From: Stappia sp. 28M-7
GTDB taxonomy: Bacteria; Pseudomonadota; Alphaproteobacteria; Rhizobiales; Stappiaceae
Direction: 5' to 3'
Length of the DNA stretch: 64,000 bases
Assembly (NCBI RefSeq): GCF_014252955.1
Contig: NZ_JACMIA010000001.1
Span: 310,001-374,000 of the forward strand
Shown one piece after another: positions 28,550-36,896 of this stretch. Below the pieces are notes generated by a model. It was not told the DNA's origin. It saw nothing but the letters and a program-made list of their open reading frames with translations, and did no database searches. Numbering within the stretch: position 1 is the stretch's first letter; the number at the start of each line of letters is the position of its first letter. Made by a program: the position numbers and the translations under genes.

Positions 28550-30628
28550 GTGGCAACAAACGCCCGTTCGGCCGCCGGCGGCAGCCTGACCCTGCCTGTC
28601 GGCAAGAACACGCCCAAGCGCCTCAATCGCAACGTTCCCGAGCCGACCCGCGACGACATGCTGGCGCTCGCCCGCACGATGTTGCGGATCCGCCGCTTCG
28701 AGACGCGCACCGAGGAACTGTTCAAGACCGGCGTCATCAAGGGCACCGCGCATTCCTCGGCTGGGCAGGAGGCGATTGCCGCCGGTGCCTGCCTGCCGCT
28801 GCGCCGCAGCGACTTCATCACCACCCATCACCGCGGCCACGGCCACTGCATCGCCAAGGGCGCCGACATCGACGGCATGATGGCGGAGCTGTGCGGCAAG
28901 CTCGGCGGCATCTGCGGGGGCATCGGCGGCTCGATGCATGTCGCCGATGTGGAGCTGAACATCCTCGGCGCCAACGGCATCGTCGGCGCCTCGATGGGGC
29001 TCGGCGTCGGTGCGGCGCTCGCCGCCAAGCAGCGCGGCTCGGACGACGCGGGCATCGCCTTCTTCGGCGACGGCGGCTCGAACGAGGGCATATTCCACGA
29101 AGCGCTCAACCTGGCGGCCCTGTGGAAGCTGCCAATCGTCTTCTTCTGCGAGAACAATCTCTACGGCATGTCGACGCCCTTCGAGCAGGCGACGGCCGGC
29201 GGATCGGTGGCGGCGCGCGCCGCGGCCTACGGCATTCCCGGCGAGCGGATCGACGGCAACGACCCGGTCGAGGTCTATGCGGCGGTGTCCGAGGCCCTGG
29301 CCCGGGCGCGCGCCGGCGAGGGGCCGACCCTGATCGAGGGTCTGACCTATCGCCACGGCGACCATTCGGTGCGCGGCAACCTGCTCGGCTACCGGACCGA
29401 CGACGAGATCCGCAAGTGGCTGGACGAGGACCCGCTGACCCGGTTGGCTCGCCGCCTTGCCGAGGACTGGGACGTCGATGCGCAGGAATTCGCCGCGCTC
29501 GAGGCCGAGGCGTCCGAGGAGATCGAAACGGCGATCACCAAGGCCGAGACCCTGCCCGAGCCCGAACTGCCGATGCTGTTCGACAAGGTGCTGGCGCCGC
29601 GCCGCACCCCCCCGGCACCGCCCGCGCCGGGTTCGCGCGCGATCACCTATACCGAGGCGGTGCGCGAGGCGATTGCCCAGTCCATCGAGGGCGACGACAC
29701 TGTGTTCCTGATGGGCGAGGACGTCGGCCCGGTCGGCGGCACCTTCGGCGTCACCCGCGGCCTGTTCGACAAGTTCGGCCCCGACCGCATCATGAACACG
29801 CCGATCTCGGAAGGCGTGATCTCGGGCGCGGCCGTCGGTGCGGCGCTGTCCGGTCGCCGGCCCATCGCCGAGATCCAGATCTTCGATTTCGTCACCTTCA
29901 TGATGGACCCCATCGTCAACCAGGCCGCCAAGCTGCGCTTCATGCTCGGCGGCAAGGCCTCGGTGCCGGTGGTGTTCCGCGGTCCCCAGGGCGGCGGCAT
30001 CCGCCTTGCGGCCCAGCACTCGCAGTCGCTGGAAGCCTGGTTCGCCCACATTCCCGGCCTCACCGTGCTGGCGCCGTCCACGCCCTATGACGCCAAGGGC
30101 CTCCTGATGGCGGCGATCCGCGACGACAACCCGGTCGTCTTCCTGGAGCACAAGCTGCTCTATCTCGGCGGGGCGGCTCCGGTGCCGGAAGCGCCTTACG
30201 AGATCGAGATCGGCAAGGCCGACATCAAGCGCGAGGGCACGGACGTGACCGTGATCGCGACGCTGGCGATGGTCGAGCGCGCCCTGACGGCGGCCGAGAC
30301 GCTGGCCCGCGAGGGCATCAGCGTCGAAGTCATCGACCCGCGCAGCCTGCGCCCGCTCGACATGGACTGCTTCGTGCGCTCGGTAAAGAAGACCAGCCGC
30401 TGCCTCGTCGTGCACGAGGCCTGGCGCACCGGCGGCCTCGGCGCGGAAATCGCCGCGCAGATCACCGAGGAGGCCTTCGACTGGCTCGATGCCCCGGTGG
30501 AGCGCATGGGCTCCGCCGAGGTGCCGATGCCCTATAACGACCGGCTCGAGCGCGAGGTGATGCCGAGTGCTGCCGGCATCGCCGAAACGGTGCGCCGCAT
30601 GTGCCACCGCGATCTTGCGGGGGCCTGA
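28550..30628 (+). CDS. Fused E1 alpha/beta subunits of a thiamine-diphosphate 2-oxoacid (or acetoin-type) dehydrogenase complex
   Basis: This 692-residue protein joins two normally separate chains. Residues about 35-345 are E1 alpha, with the thiamine-diphosphate motif GDGGSNEGIFHEALNLAALWKLP ending ENNLYG. Residues about 365-690 are E1 beta, starting ITYTEAVREAIAQSIEGDD and containing MGEDVGPVGGTFGVT and SEGVISGAAVGAALSG. A Pro-rich linker (TPPAPPAPG) joins them. E1 decarboxylates a 2-oxoacid, or cleaves acetoin, and passes the acyl group to the lipoyl E2. GTG at 28550 was chosen because GGGAGG stands nine bases upstream. E2 starts three bases after the stop. The substrate is not determined. 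Confidence 0.85.
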   Translation: MATNARSAAGGSLTLPVGKNTPKRLNRNVPEPTRDDMLALARTMLRIRRFETRTEELFKTGVIKGTAHSSAGQEAIAAGACLPLRRSDFITTHHRGHGHCIAKGADIDGMMAELCGKLGGICGGIGGSMHVADVELNILGANGIVGASMGLGVGAALAAKQRGSDDAGIAFFGDGGSNEGIFHEALNLAALWKLPIVFFCENNLYGMSTPFEQATAGGSVAARAAAYGIPGERIDGNDPVEVYAAVSEALARARAGEGPTLIEGLTYRHGDHSVRGNLLGYRTDDEIRKWLDEDPLTRLARRLAEDWDVDAQEFAALEAEASEEIETAITKAETLPEPELPMLFDKVLAPRRTPPAPPAPGSRAITYTEAVREAIAQSIEGDDTVFLMGEDVGPVGGTFGVTRGLFDKFGPDRIMNTPISEGVISGAAVGAALSGRRPIAEIQIFDFVTFMMDPIVNQAAKLRFMLGGKASVPVVFRGPQGGGIRLAAQHSQSLEAWFAHIPGLTVLAPSTPYDAKGLLMAAIRDDNPVVFLEHKLLYLGGAAPVPEAPYEIEIGKADIKREGTDVTVIATLAMVERALTAAETLAREGISVEVIDPRSLRPLDMDCFVRSVKKTSRCLVVHEAWRTGGLGAEIAAQITEEAFDWLDAPVERMGSAEVPMPYNDRLEREVMPSAAGIAETVRRMCHRDLAGA

Positions 30629-30631
30629 GCC

Positions 30632-31894
30632 ATGAGCATCAACATCCTGATGCCGGCCATCTCGCCCTCGATGACCTCGGGCAAGCTGGTGCGCTGGCAC
30701 GTCGAACCCGGCACCCGGGTGCGGCAGGGCGACATTCTCGCCGAGCTGGAGACCGACAAGGCGGCGATGGACATCGAGGCGCCGGCCGACGGCGTGCTCG
30801 AGACGATCCTCGTGCCGGGCGGCACAGCCGACGTGCCGGTGGAGACCCCGATCGGGATCCTCGCCAGCGGCGCAGTCGAACCGGCAGTCGAACCGGCTCA
30901 GGCGCCTGCGCCCGTTGTTGCCCCTGCGCCTGCAGCCGTTGCGGAGCCCGTTCCGGCTCCGGCCCCGGCCGTGGCGGCTGCTCCGGCCGTCGACCCGGAT
31001 GCGCCGCCCTTGCGGATCTCGCCGCTGGCCCGCCGTCTGGCGCGCGAGATGGGCGTGGAGACGCAAGGCCTGCGCGGAACCGGCCCGAAGGGCAGGATCC
31101 TCGCCGCCGACATCCGCGAGGCGGCCGAGCGGCCCGCACCGGCACCCGTTCCGGCTCCCGCTATTGCGCCTGTTGCCGCTCCCGCGCCGCAGGCGGTCCC
31201 TGCCGGCGAGGTGGAGCCGCACACGGCGATGCGCCGGACCATCGCCCAGCGGCTGGTCGAGGCCAAGCAGACCGTTCCGCACTTCTATCTGGAGGTCCGC
31301 TGTGAGGCCGATGCCCTGCTGGCGCTGCGCAAGGAGCTGAACGCTGCGCTTTCGGCCTCCGGCTCGGATGCCAGGCTGACGGTCAACGACCTGGTGATGA
31401 AGGCCTATGCGCTCGCCATCGCCCGCACGCCCGATGCCATGGTTACCTGGAGCGAGGCGGGTCTCGTACGTCACGGCAGCGTCGACATCGGCCTTGCCGT
31501 GGCGCTCGAGGGCGGGCTGATCACGCCGATCTTGCGCGACGCCGCCCGGCTGTCGCCCGGCGCCCTGTCGCAGGCCGCGCGCGATGCCATCGCCCGTGCC
31601 CGTGCCGGCCGGCTGATGCCGGAGGAGTATTCCGGCGGTCTTGCCGGCCTCTCCAACCTCGGCATGTACGGCGTCAGTGCGTTCTCGGCGATCATCAATC
31701 CGCCGCAGAGCATGAACCTTGCGGTCGGCACCACCGAGACCGAGCTGGCGCTGCGCGACGGCCAGGCGGTCGAGGTACAGCGCTTGCGGCTGACCCTGTC
31801 GGTCGACCACCGCGCCATCGACGGGGCGGTCGGGGCGCAGCTCTTGCAGCAGCTCAAGACCCTGATCGAGACGCCCCTGCTGCTGGCCTCGTGA
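30632..31894 (+). CDS. Dihydrolipoamide acyltransferase (E2) of the same dehydrogenase complex
   Basis: This 420-residue E2 has one N-terminal lipoyl domain (about residues 2-78) with the lipoylation lysine in ELETDKAAMDIEAP, a Pro/Ala-rich swinging linker, a peripheral E1/E3-binding domain (ISPLARRLAREMGVETQGLRGTGPKGRIL, about 128-160), a second linker, and a C-terminal catalytic domain from about residue 190 ending with the active-site DHRAIDG motif. It transfers an acyl group from E1 to CoA. No dihydrolipoamide dehydrogenase (E3) lies in the cluster, so a shared E3 must serve it. It follows the E1 gene with a three-base gap. Confidence 0.9.
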   Translation: MSINILMPAISPSMTSGKLVRWHVEPGTRVRQGDILAELETDKAAMDIEAPADGVLETILVPGGTADVPVETPIGILASGAVEPAVEPAQAPAPVVAPAPAAVAEPVPAPAPAVAAAPAVDPDAPPLRISPLARRLAREMGVETQGLRGTGPKGRILAADIREAAERPAPAPVPAPAIAPVAAPAPQAVPAGEVEPHTAMRRTIAQRLVEAKQTVPHFYLEVRCEADALLALRKELNAALSASGSDARLTVNDLVMKAYALAIARTPDAMVTWSEAGLVRHGSVDIGLAVALEGGLITPILRDAARLSPGALSQAARDAIARARAGRLMPEEYSGGLAGLSNLGMYGVSAFSAIINPPQSMNLAVGTTETELALRDGQAVEVQRLRLTLSVDHRAIDGAVGAQLLQQLKTLIETPLLLAS

Positions 31895-31895
31895 G

Positions 31896-32672
31896 ATGGC
31901 GATGCTGGAGGAGCTGTTCGACCTCACCGGCCGCGTCGCGCTGATCACCGGCGGGGCGCGCGGCATCGGGCTGGAAAGCGCGCGGCTGCTTGCCGGTGCG
32001 GGCGCCGCCGTGGCGCTCGTCGACCGGGACGGGGAGGCGCTGGAGGCGGCCGTGGCCGGCCTTCGGGCCGGCGGGGGGCGCTGTCTTGCCGTCACCGCCG
32101 ACATTGCCGAGCCGGCGCGCCTGCCGGCCGTGGTCGGGGAGGTGTCGGACTGGGCCGGTGCGCCGGATATCCTGGTCAACAATGCAGCGCTGGTGCAGCG
32201 CGTGCCGGCGACCGAGCTGACGCCCGACATGTGGCGGCAGGCGATGGCGGTCAACCTGGATGCCGCGTTCGAGCTGAGCCGTCTCGTCCAGCCCGGCATG
32301 GCCGTGAAGGGCGGCGGGGCCATCGTCAACATCGCCTCGATCATGGCGCTGTCGGGCGGGGGCTTCTATCCCATCGCCTCCTACCACGCGTCCAAGGGCG
32401 CGATGGTCAACCTGACCCGCGGGCTGGCGATGGAGTGGGGTCCGCTCGGCATCCGCGTCAATGCGGTCGCGCCGACCTGGATCCGCACCGACTTCAACCG
32501 GGCGTTCCTCGACCAGCCGGGCGTTTCCGAACCGCTGCTTGCGTCCATGCCGCTCGGCCGTTTCGCCACCCTGCGTGACGCGGCCGCGGCCGTGCTTTAT
32601 CTGTGCGCCCCGGCGGCGGCCATGGTCACCGGCCATGTGCTGCCCGTCGACGGCGGCTATCTCGCCCACTGA
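31896..32672 (+). CDS. SDR family oxidoreductase
   Basis: This 258-residue classical short-chain dehydrogenase has TGGARGIGLESARLLAG for NAD(P) binding near residues 17-33, VNNAALVQRV, catalytic Ser in NIASIMALSGGG, YxxxK in YHASKGAMVNLTRGLA, and ends VLPVDGGYLAH. The acidic residue in ALVDRDG after the second strand suggests NAD. It starts one base after the E2 stop codon, so it is part of the dehydrogenase operon and may make or remove the keto group acted on by E1. Substrate unknown. Confidence 0.88.
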   Translation: MAMLEELFDLTGRVALITGGARGIGLESARLLAGAGAAVALVDRDGEALEAAVAGLRAGGGRCLAVTADIAEPARLPAVVGEVSDWAGAPDILVNNAALVQRVPATELTPDMWRQAMAVNLDAAFELSRLVQPGMAVKGGGAIVNIASIMALSGGGFYPIASYHASKGAMVNLTRGLAMEWGPLGIRVNAVAPTWIRTDFNRAFLDQPGVSEPLLASMPLGRFATLRDAAAAVLYLCAPAAAMVTGHVLPVDGGYLAH

Positions 32673-32691
32673 CGACATTATGGGAGGATCC

Positions 32692-33129
32692 ATGTCCGTC
32701 ACGCAAAACCACACCGGCATCACGGTGGCCGACCTCGACCGTTCCGAGGCGATGTTCCGCGATCTCTTCGGCTTCGAGACGATCTCGCGCGCGCCGCGCG
32801 ACCCAGGCACCATCTCGCGGGTGATCGGCGTCGACGGCTGCCAGGTGGAGATCGCCTATATGCGCAACGGCACGGCGACGGTGGAGCTGCTGTGCTACTC
32901 GGCACCGCAAGAGCGCGGCGACTTCCGCCCGCGTCCCTGCGATCTCGGCTCCCTGCATCTCGGCTTCGATGTCGACGACATGGACGAGATGCTGAAGCGC
33001 TGCGCCGAGTGGTCGCTGGATCTTCTCGGCGATGTGGTGGTGGTCAGCGCCGGCCCGAACAAGGGCAAGCGCATCGCCTATCTGCGCAATCCCGGCGACG
33101 GTGTCGTGCTGGAGCTGATCGAGCGCTAA
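32692..33129 (+). CDS. VOC-fold protein (glyoxalase/epimerase/dioxygenase superfamily)
   Basis: This 145-residue protein shows two beta-alpha-beta-beta-beta modules of the vicinal oxygen chelate fold: QNHTGITVADLDRSEAMFRDLFGFE at the start and LGSLHLGFDVDDMDEMLKRC in the middle, with KGKRIAYLRNPGDGVVLELIE closing it. Putative metal ligands are His7, Glu in VELLCY, His near residue 87 and Glu near 142. Such proteins epimerise acyl-CoAs, isomerise hemithioacetals or open rings. GGAGGATCC precedes the ATG at 32692. It is the last gene of the operon, before a strong terminator. Confidence 0.8.
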   Translation: MSVTQNHTGITVADLDRSEAMFRDLFGFETISRAPRDPGTISRVIGVDGCQVEIAYMRNGTATVELLCYSAPQERGDFRPRPCDLGSLHLGFDVDDMDEMLKRCAEWSLDLLGDVVVVSAGPNKGKRIAYLRNPGDGVVLELIER

Positions 33130-33184
33130 GCCGCCGCCGACTTGGATTGTCCTGCGTCCGGTGCCCGGCCGGGCGCAGGATGCA

Positions 33185-33226
33185 CGAACGCCCGCGAGGA
33201 ACCTCCTCGCGGGCGTTCGGTGTTTT
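33185..33226. terminator. Strong terminator ending the dehydrogenase operon
   Basis: CGAACGCCCGCGAGGA (33185-33200) is the exact complement of TCCTCGCGGGCGTTCG (33204-33219), a 16-bp stem with a three-base loop, then GTGTTTT. The convergent chemoreceptor gene stops 15 bases further on, so it may end both transcripts. Confidence 0.85.
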
Positions 33227-33240
33227 GTCGATGCGTCCGG

Positions 33241-34926
33241 TCAGGCCGCGCGGATGGTCGAGAGGAACTCGTTCATCGCCGTCTGCATCCGGCTGGAGCG
33301 GTCGTGCAGGTCGCGGATGGACTCGCGCATCTCGTTGCTGAGCGTGCCGGTGTGGTTGGCCTGCTCGCTGACCTCGATGATCGAGCCGCTGACGCTGCGC
33401 GTGCCCTGCGCCGCCTCGGCGACATTGCGGGCGATCTCGTTGGTCGCCGCGTTCTGCTGCTCCGTCGCGGCCGCCATCGCCGAGGTGCGTTGACGGATGG
33501 TCTGGACCATCTCGGCAACGGAACCGGTGGCGACGATGGAATCGTCGGCCGCATGGCGCATCTCGGAAATCTGCGTGTCGATCTCCTCGGTCGCCTTGGC
33601 GGTCTGCTCGGCCAGCGCCTTGACCTCGGAGGCGACGACGGCGAAGCCGCGTCCCGCCTCGCCGGCGCGTGCCGCCTCGATAGTGGCGTTGAGCGCCAGC
33701 AGGTTGGTCTGCTCGGCAATGTCGGTGATCAGCTTCGTCACGTCGCCGATCCGCGCCACCACCTGCTGCAGCTTGCTCACCGCCTGGTTGGACCGCTCGA
33801 CCTCGGTGGAGGCCTCTGTCACCACCTTGGAGGAGGCATGCACCTGCTCGTTGATCTCGGCGATGGAGGCGGACAGCTCCTCGGTGGCGCTGGCGACGGT
33901 GTTGACGTTCTCGGTCGCCTGCTGCGAGGCGGAGGAGACCGACAGCGCCTGGCGCGTCGTGCCCTCGGCGATATCGGCCAGCGCGCCGGCCGTGCCGTTC
34001 AGCGTTTCCAGCCCGCCGATCATCTCGCGGGTGATGGTCATCACCGTTTCCTCGAAGTTCGCCGCAACGCGCTCCATCTCGATGCGCCGGCGCTCGGCTG
34101 CGTCGAGGCGGGCCTGCTCGGTCTCTTCCTCCAGCTCGCGGGTGCGGATCAGGTTGGCACGGAACACGCCGAGCGCATTGCCCATGCGGCCGATCTCGTC
34201 GGCACGGTTGCCGAGGTCGATTTCCTCGTTCGTGTCGCCGTCGGCGAGCTTGCGCACCACGTCGGCGAGCCTTGCGAGCGGCCGCGAGACGATGGCGAAG
34301 TTCAGGTAGCCGAGAATGGCGGCAAAGAGCGTGATGAGAACGCCGCTGCCGAGCGCGATCATCTGGGCGGAGGCAAGCTCTGCCCGCTGCTGTGCCAGCA
34401 GGGCGGTTTCGCGGTTCTGCAAGGTGGCCTGGAGCTCGGTCACGCCGTCGAACGTCGCATTGAGCAGGCCGGCACCGGTTGGCGTCAGCTCCATGGCACG
34501 GGCGAGATCGACCGTTTCGGGTACCCGCATCAGGCGGATCTGCTCGCTGGCGAAGTCAGTGTGCCAGCCGTTCCAGGCGGTGCGGATCGTGTCGGCCTGG
34601 CCGGCAAGCGAGCCGTCGAGCGAGGCAAGGCTCGCCTTCAGTTCGTCGATCCGGCCGGAAATGGCCGTGGTCTGGCTCTCGACCTTGCCGACCCAGTCCC
34701 GGTTGCCGGTCAGCAGGAAGTTCTTCACCCACAAGGCCTGTTCCAGAACGGCCTCGCGCAGTTCGTCGGCATCGCGCGAGATCGCCGTTACCTGTTCGGC
34801 CTGGGTGACCGCATCGGCGGCAGAGATGGTCTTGGACCAGGTGATGGCACCGCCGACGGCGCCGATCAGTGCCAGACACGAGAAGGCGATTGCGCCCTTG
34901 GTGGAAACCGAAAGCTTGGCGAGCAT
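33241..34926 (-). CDS. Methyl-accepting chemotaxis protein
   Basis: This 561-residue chemoreceptor has a first membrane helix at about residues 12-34, a roughly 155-residue helical periplasmic part, a second helix at about 190-212 ([20 protein letters not shown]), a HAMP domain, and a long coiled-coil signalling domain. The hairpin tip that binds CheA and CheW reads [33 protein letters not shown]. No C-terminal CheR-binding pentapeptide is evident. It follows, by 15 bases, a gene for a secreted sensor-like protein, so the two are likely to work together. Confidence 0.93.
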   Translation of the reverse strand: MLAKLSVSTKGAIAFSCLALIGAVGGAITWSKTISAADAVTQAEQVTAISRDADELREAVLEQALWVKNFLLTGNRDWVGKVESQTTAISGRIDELKASLASLDGSLAGQADTIRTAWNGWHTDFASEQIRLMRVPETVDLARAMELTPTGAGLLNATFDGVTELQATLQNRETALLAQQRAELASAQMIALGSGVLITLFAAILGYLNFAIVSRPLARLADVVRKLADGDTNEEIDLGNRADEIGRMGNALGVFRANLIRTRELEEETEQARLDAAERRRIEMERVAANFEETVMTITREMIGGLETLNGTAGALADIAEGTTRQALSVSSASQQATENVNTVASATEELSASIAEINEQVHASSKVVTEASTEVERSNQAVSKLQQVVARIGDVTKLITDIAEQTNLLALNATIEAARAGEAGRGFAVVASEVKALAEQTAKATEEIDTQISEMRHAADDSIVATGSVAEMVQTIRQRTSAMAAATEQQNAATNEIARNVAEAAQGTRSVSGSIIEVSEQANHTGTLSNEMRESIRDLHDRSSRMQTAMNEFLSTIRAA

Positions 34927-34941
34927 GATGTCAGTCCCGGC

Positions 34942-35547
34942 TTAGCTGGCAGGAGCCGCGCGGCGCGCGAGCTCGGTAAGGTTGAGCTCGACGGTGGCAG
35001 CGCCGATCGGCTTGGAGGTTTCGTCGGCGATCGTCAGGTTGAGCTGGGCGACCCAGATCTTGCGATCGCCATCCCACTCTGGCTCGTCGAGGAACACGGC
35101 ATTGGCGCCATTGGGGAAGGTCTTCTGGAACTTCGCCTCGTCGCCCTGCCAGTAGTCGCCGGTGATAGAGCTCTGCCCGACATTGAGGCCGTTGGCATCC
35201 ATCACGAAGATCTCGGTATAGAGCCCGAGGGTCTTGGCCTGGACGCGGAGCAGGTAGATGGACAGGGGCGCGGACAGCGTCGCCGAGATCAGCGGCTTGT
35301 CGTTGCTCTCGCGCTCGGCCACCCACTGCTGGTCCAGCGCGTCGATTTCCGCCTGGCTGAGATTGCCGCGCAGCTCGTTCTGCGCGTTGATCGACAGCGC
35401 CACGATCGGGTTGGCGAGCCATTCGCGGGTCTGGGCGATGAATGCATCGTCGACCAGTGCCTTGATGTCGGGTACCGGCGGCTCGGCCGCCGCCTGTCCG
35501 CTCAGCACGAGGGACGACAACAAGAAAATTCCCGCAAGGCGTCGCAT
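34942..35547 (-). CDS. Secreted sensor-like (Cache/PDC-like) protein paired with the chemoreceptor
   Basis: This 201-residue protein has a signal peptide, MRRLAGIFLLSSLVLSGQAAA, with cleavage before EPPVPDIK. The mature part has a long N-terminal helix and then a region (LGLYTEIFVMDANGLNVGQSSITGDYWQGDEAKFQKTFPNG) that looks like the PAS-like core of a Cache domain: strand, DxxG turn, strand, DYWxGDE. The C-terminal WVAQLNLTIADETSKPIGAATVELNL fits the last strands. There is no membrane anchor or signalling domain, so it would be free in the periplasm. The ATG at 35547 was preferred over an upstream TTG because it starts the signal peptide. Confidence 0.7.
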   Translation of the reverse strand: MRRLAGIFLLSSLVLSGQAAAEPPVPDIKALVDDAFIAQTREWLANPIVALSINAQNELRGNLSQAEIDALDQQWVAERESNDKPLISATLSAPLSIYLLRVQAKTLGLYTEIFVMDANGLNVGQSSITGDYWQGDEAKFQKTFPNGANAVFLDEPEWDGDRKIWVAQLNLTIADETSKPIGAATVELNLTELARRAAPAS

Positions 35548-35599
35548 TTGGAAGGCTCCTGTCCACAATCGGATCGATTGAGGCTTCCTCTCTCCGGGT

Positions 35600-35613
35600 T
35601 AAAGGAACCTTTA
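35600..35613. promoter_or_regulatory. Inverted repeat upstream of the sensor-chemoreceptor operon
   Basis: TAAAGG-AA-CCTTTA is a perfect 14-base dyad, 53 bases upstream of the start codon of the secreted sensor gene, in an AT-rich stretch. It could be an operator or a short leader hairpin. Confidence 0.4.
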
Positions 35614-35630
35614 GGTGGGGAAATATAATT

Positions 35631-35683
35631 TTTGTGCAATGAGAACAAATAGTTGGCAGGTTGCTGGCAAAAATTTGTGCAAT
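35631..35683. repeat. Direct repeat TTTGTGCAAT, two copies 43 bp apart
   Basis: TTTGTGCAAT occurs at 35631-35640 and 35674-35683, start to start about four helical turns apart, inside an AT-rich block in an otherwise GC-rich 466-base gap (35548-36013). It lies on the promoter side of the sensor-chemoreceptor operon. Placement and spacing suggest a regulator-binding pair. The rest of the gap holds the Hsp20 promoter and leader. Confidence 0.5.
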
Positions 35684-35852
35684 TCAGGAGTTGTGGAGCT
35701 TTGCCAGATTTGACCTTGGGACAGTTCTCAGGTCTTCCACAGGCCCGAGCTTGCGGGAGAAAAGCAACCGCGATCACCTTAGCAAGTATCGGTCCAATCC
35801 CCCGGCAGGAGGGGGCTGAACGGTCCCGCCGAGGCCCTTGCCGAAGCCCTTT

Positions 35853-35881
35853 CTTGAACTCCACAGCCGCTCTCGCCATAT
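35853..35881 (+). promoter_or_regulatory. Heat-shock (sigma-32) promoter of the Hsp20 gene
   Basis: CTTGAA (35853-35858) and CCATAT (35876-35881) match the alphaproteobacterial RpoH pattern CTTG - 18 or so bases - C(C/T)TATNT. Transcription would start near 35889, leaving a leader of about 125 bases before the ATG at 36014, in line with small-heat-shock genes under RNA-thermometer control. Confidence 0.6.
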
Positions 35882-35986
35882 ATGACGAGACGGAACGCGT
35901 GTGTTCCGGCCGGATGCCGTCAGGGTCCGGCGTGTTGGACGCTCCGGTCTGGCCGGTCAGCCGGCGGACGGATCGTTTGGAATTGG

Positions 35987-36013
35987 GCCGCTTTGCAAAA
36001 GGGCTTGAAGCAT
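35987..36013 (+). promoter_or_regulatory. Possible ROSE-like RNA thermometer hairpin
   Basis: In the Hsp20 leader GCC-(G)-CTTT (35987-35994, G35990 bulged) pairs with AAAGGGC (35998-36004) around a GCA loop. The stem hides AAGGG, the likely ribosome-binding site, ten bases before the ATG. A single bulged G opposite the ribosome site is the hallmark of ROSE thermometers, which control rhizobial small heat-shock genes. Found by eye only. Confidence 0.45.
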
Positions 36014-36442
36014 ATGACGCGTATGTCTGCGTTTTCCTCTCCCCTGCTTCTGGGTTTCGAGGATCTGGAACGGATGCTCGACAGGGTCAGCAAGGGCGCG
36101 AATGACGGCTACCCGCCGTACAATATCGAGCGCCTGCCCAAGACCGAGACGCGTGGCGAGATCATCCGCATCACCCTGGCGGTCGCCGGCTTTACCCGGG
36201 ACCAGCTCGACGTCAGCGTCGAGGAAAGCCAGCTCGTGATCCGCGGACGCCAGGAAGACGACAAGACGCGGCAGTTTCTGCATCGCGGCATCGCGGCCCG
36301 GCAGTTCCAAAGGGCCTTCGTTCTTGCTGAAGGGATCGAGATCCTGGGCGCGGAACTGAAGGACGGCCTGCTTTCCATCGATCTCATCCGCCCGGAACCC
36401 GAGCGTATCGTGCGCCGTATCGAGATCGACGCGCGGGACTAA
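36014..36442 (+). CDS. Small heat-shock protein, Hsp20 family
   Basis: This 142-residue protein is a small heat-shock chaperone that holds unfolding proteins for DnaK. The alpha-crystallin domain spans about residues 33-135, with YNIERLPKTETRGEIIRITLAVAGFTRDQLDVS, VIRGRQEDD and the conserved AxxxxGxL stretch AELKDGLLSIDL near residue 118. The N-terminus FSSPLLLGFEDLERMLDRV is typical of the rhizobial IbpA-type proteins. The ATG at 36014 or the one nine bases on could serve. It is preceded by a likely RpoH promoter and followed by a DUF1150 gene, its usual neighbour. Confidence 0.92.
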   Translation: MTRMSAFSSPLLLGFEDLERMLDRVSKGANDGYPPYNIERLPKTETRGEIIRITLAVAGFTRDQLDVSVEESQLVIRGRQEDDKTRQFLHRGIAARQFQRAFVLAEGIEILGAELKDGLLSIDLIRPEPERIVRRIEIDARD

Positions 36443-36520
36443 CCCCGCAACCGATCCCGACGATGCACGGACCGGAGCGGTGGTGCGGCGCATTGCCGGC
36501 CACGCGAAAGGAGCGATGCC

Positions 36521-36778
36521 ATGACGTGTGACGAACAGACTTTCACCATGAAGCCCGGCGAATTCCAGGCTCTCGGCACGGGAGAGATCGCCTATGTGAA
36601 GGCGATGACCTCCGACGACCTGACCACGCTGTTTCCGCAGGCGCCGCGCATGCGCCCGGGGCTGAACCTGTGGGTTCTGCTCAACGCGGACGGAACGCCG
36701 ATCATGCTGTCCGACAGCCGCGAGACGGCGCTGGCCAATGCGGCCGAGCACCAGCTCCACACGGTGGCGCTGCACTGA
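36521..36778 (+). CDS. DUF1150 family protein
   Basis: This 85-residue protein matches the DUF1150 family by its core EIAYVKAMTSDDLTTLFPQAP, then LNLWVLLNADGTPIMLSDSRETALANAAEH. The family has no known function and in alphaproteobacteria it almost always follows an hsp20 gene, as here (78 bases downstream). It may be a stress-related partner. GAAAGGAGCGATGCC precedes the ATG. Confidence 0.85.
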   Translation: MTCDEQTFTMKPGEFQALGTGEIAYVKAMTSDDLTTLFPQAPRMRPGLNLWVLLNADGTPIMLSDSRETALANAAEHQLHTVALH

Positions 36779-36818
36779 CGAGGGGCGCATCCCGGATCTT
36801 CCGAGCCCATCCCTCAAC

Positions 36819-36869
36819 GACATGAAAAAGGCCCCGGCTCCATCGCGGAACCGGGGCCTTTTTCATGTC
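36819..36869. terminator. Strong bidirectional terminator between the DUF1150 gene and ptsN
   Basis: The 19 bases at 36819-36837 (GACATG, A-run, GGCCCCGG) are the exact complement of 36851-36869, with a 13-base loop. A- and T-runs flank the GC core on both sides, so it can end both convergent transcripts. Confidence 0.9.
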
Positions 36870-36896
36870 CGGGCGTCAGCTGCGCGCTCCTGGCCC

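Noticed and set aside
28436-32344. A 1302-codon open frame on the minus strand, antisense to the E1, E2 and SDR genes
   Set aside because: It lies opposite well-supported genes with clear motifs. High-GC coding DNA leaves the opposite strand open, and its composition (His-, Arg- and Gln-rich, no domain pattern) is that of a shadow frame.
33142-35628. An 828-codon plus-strand open frame opposite the chemoreceptor genes
   Set aside because: Antisense to two genes with signal peptide, membrane helices and a canonical chemoreceptor tip; the frame itself shows only Gly/Leu/Asp-rich shadow composition.
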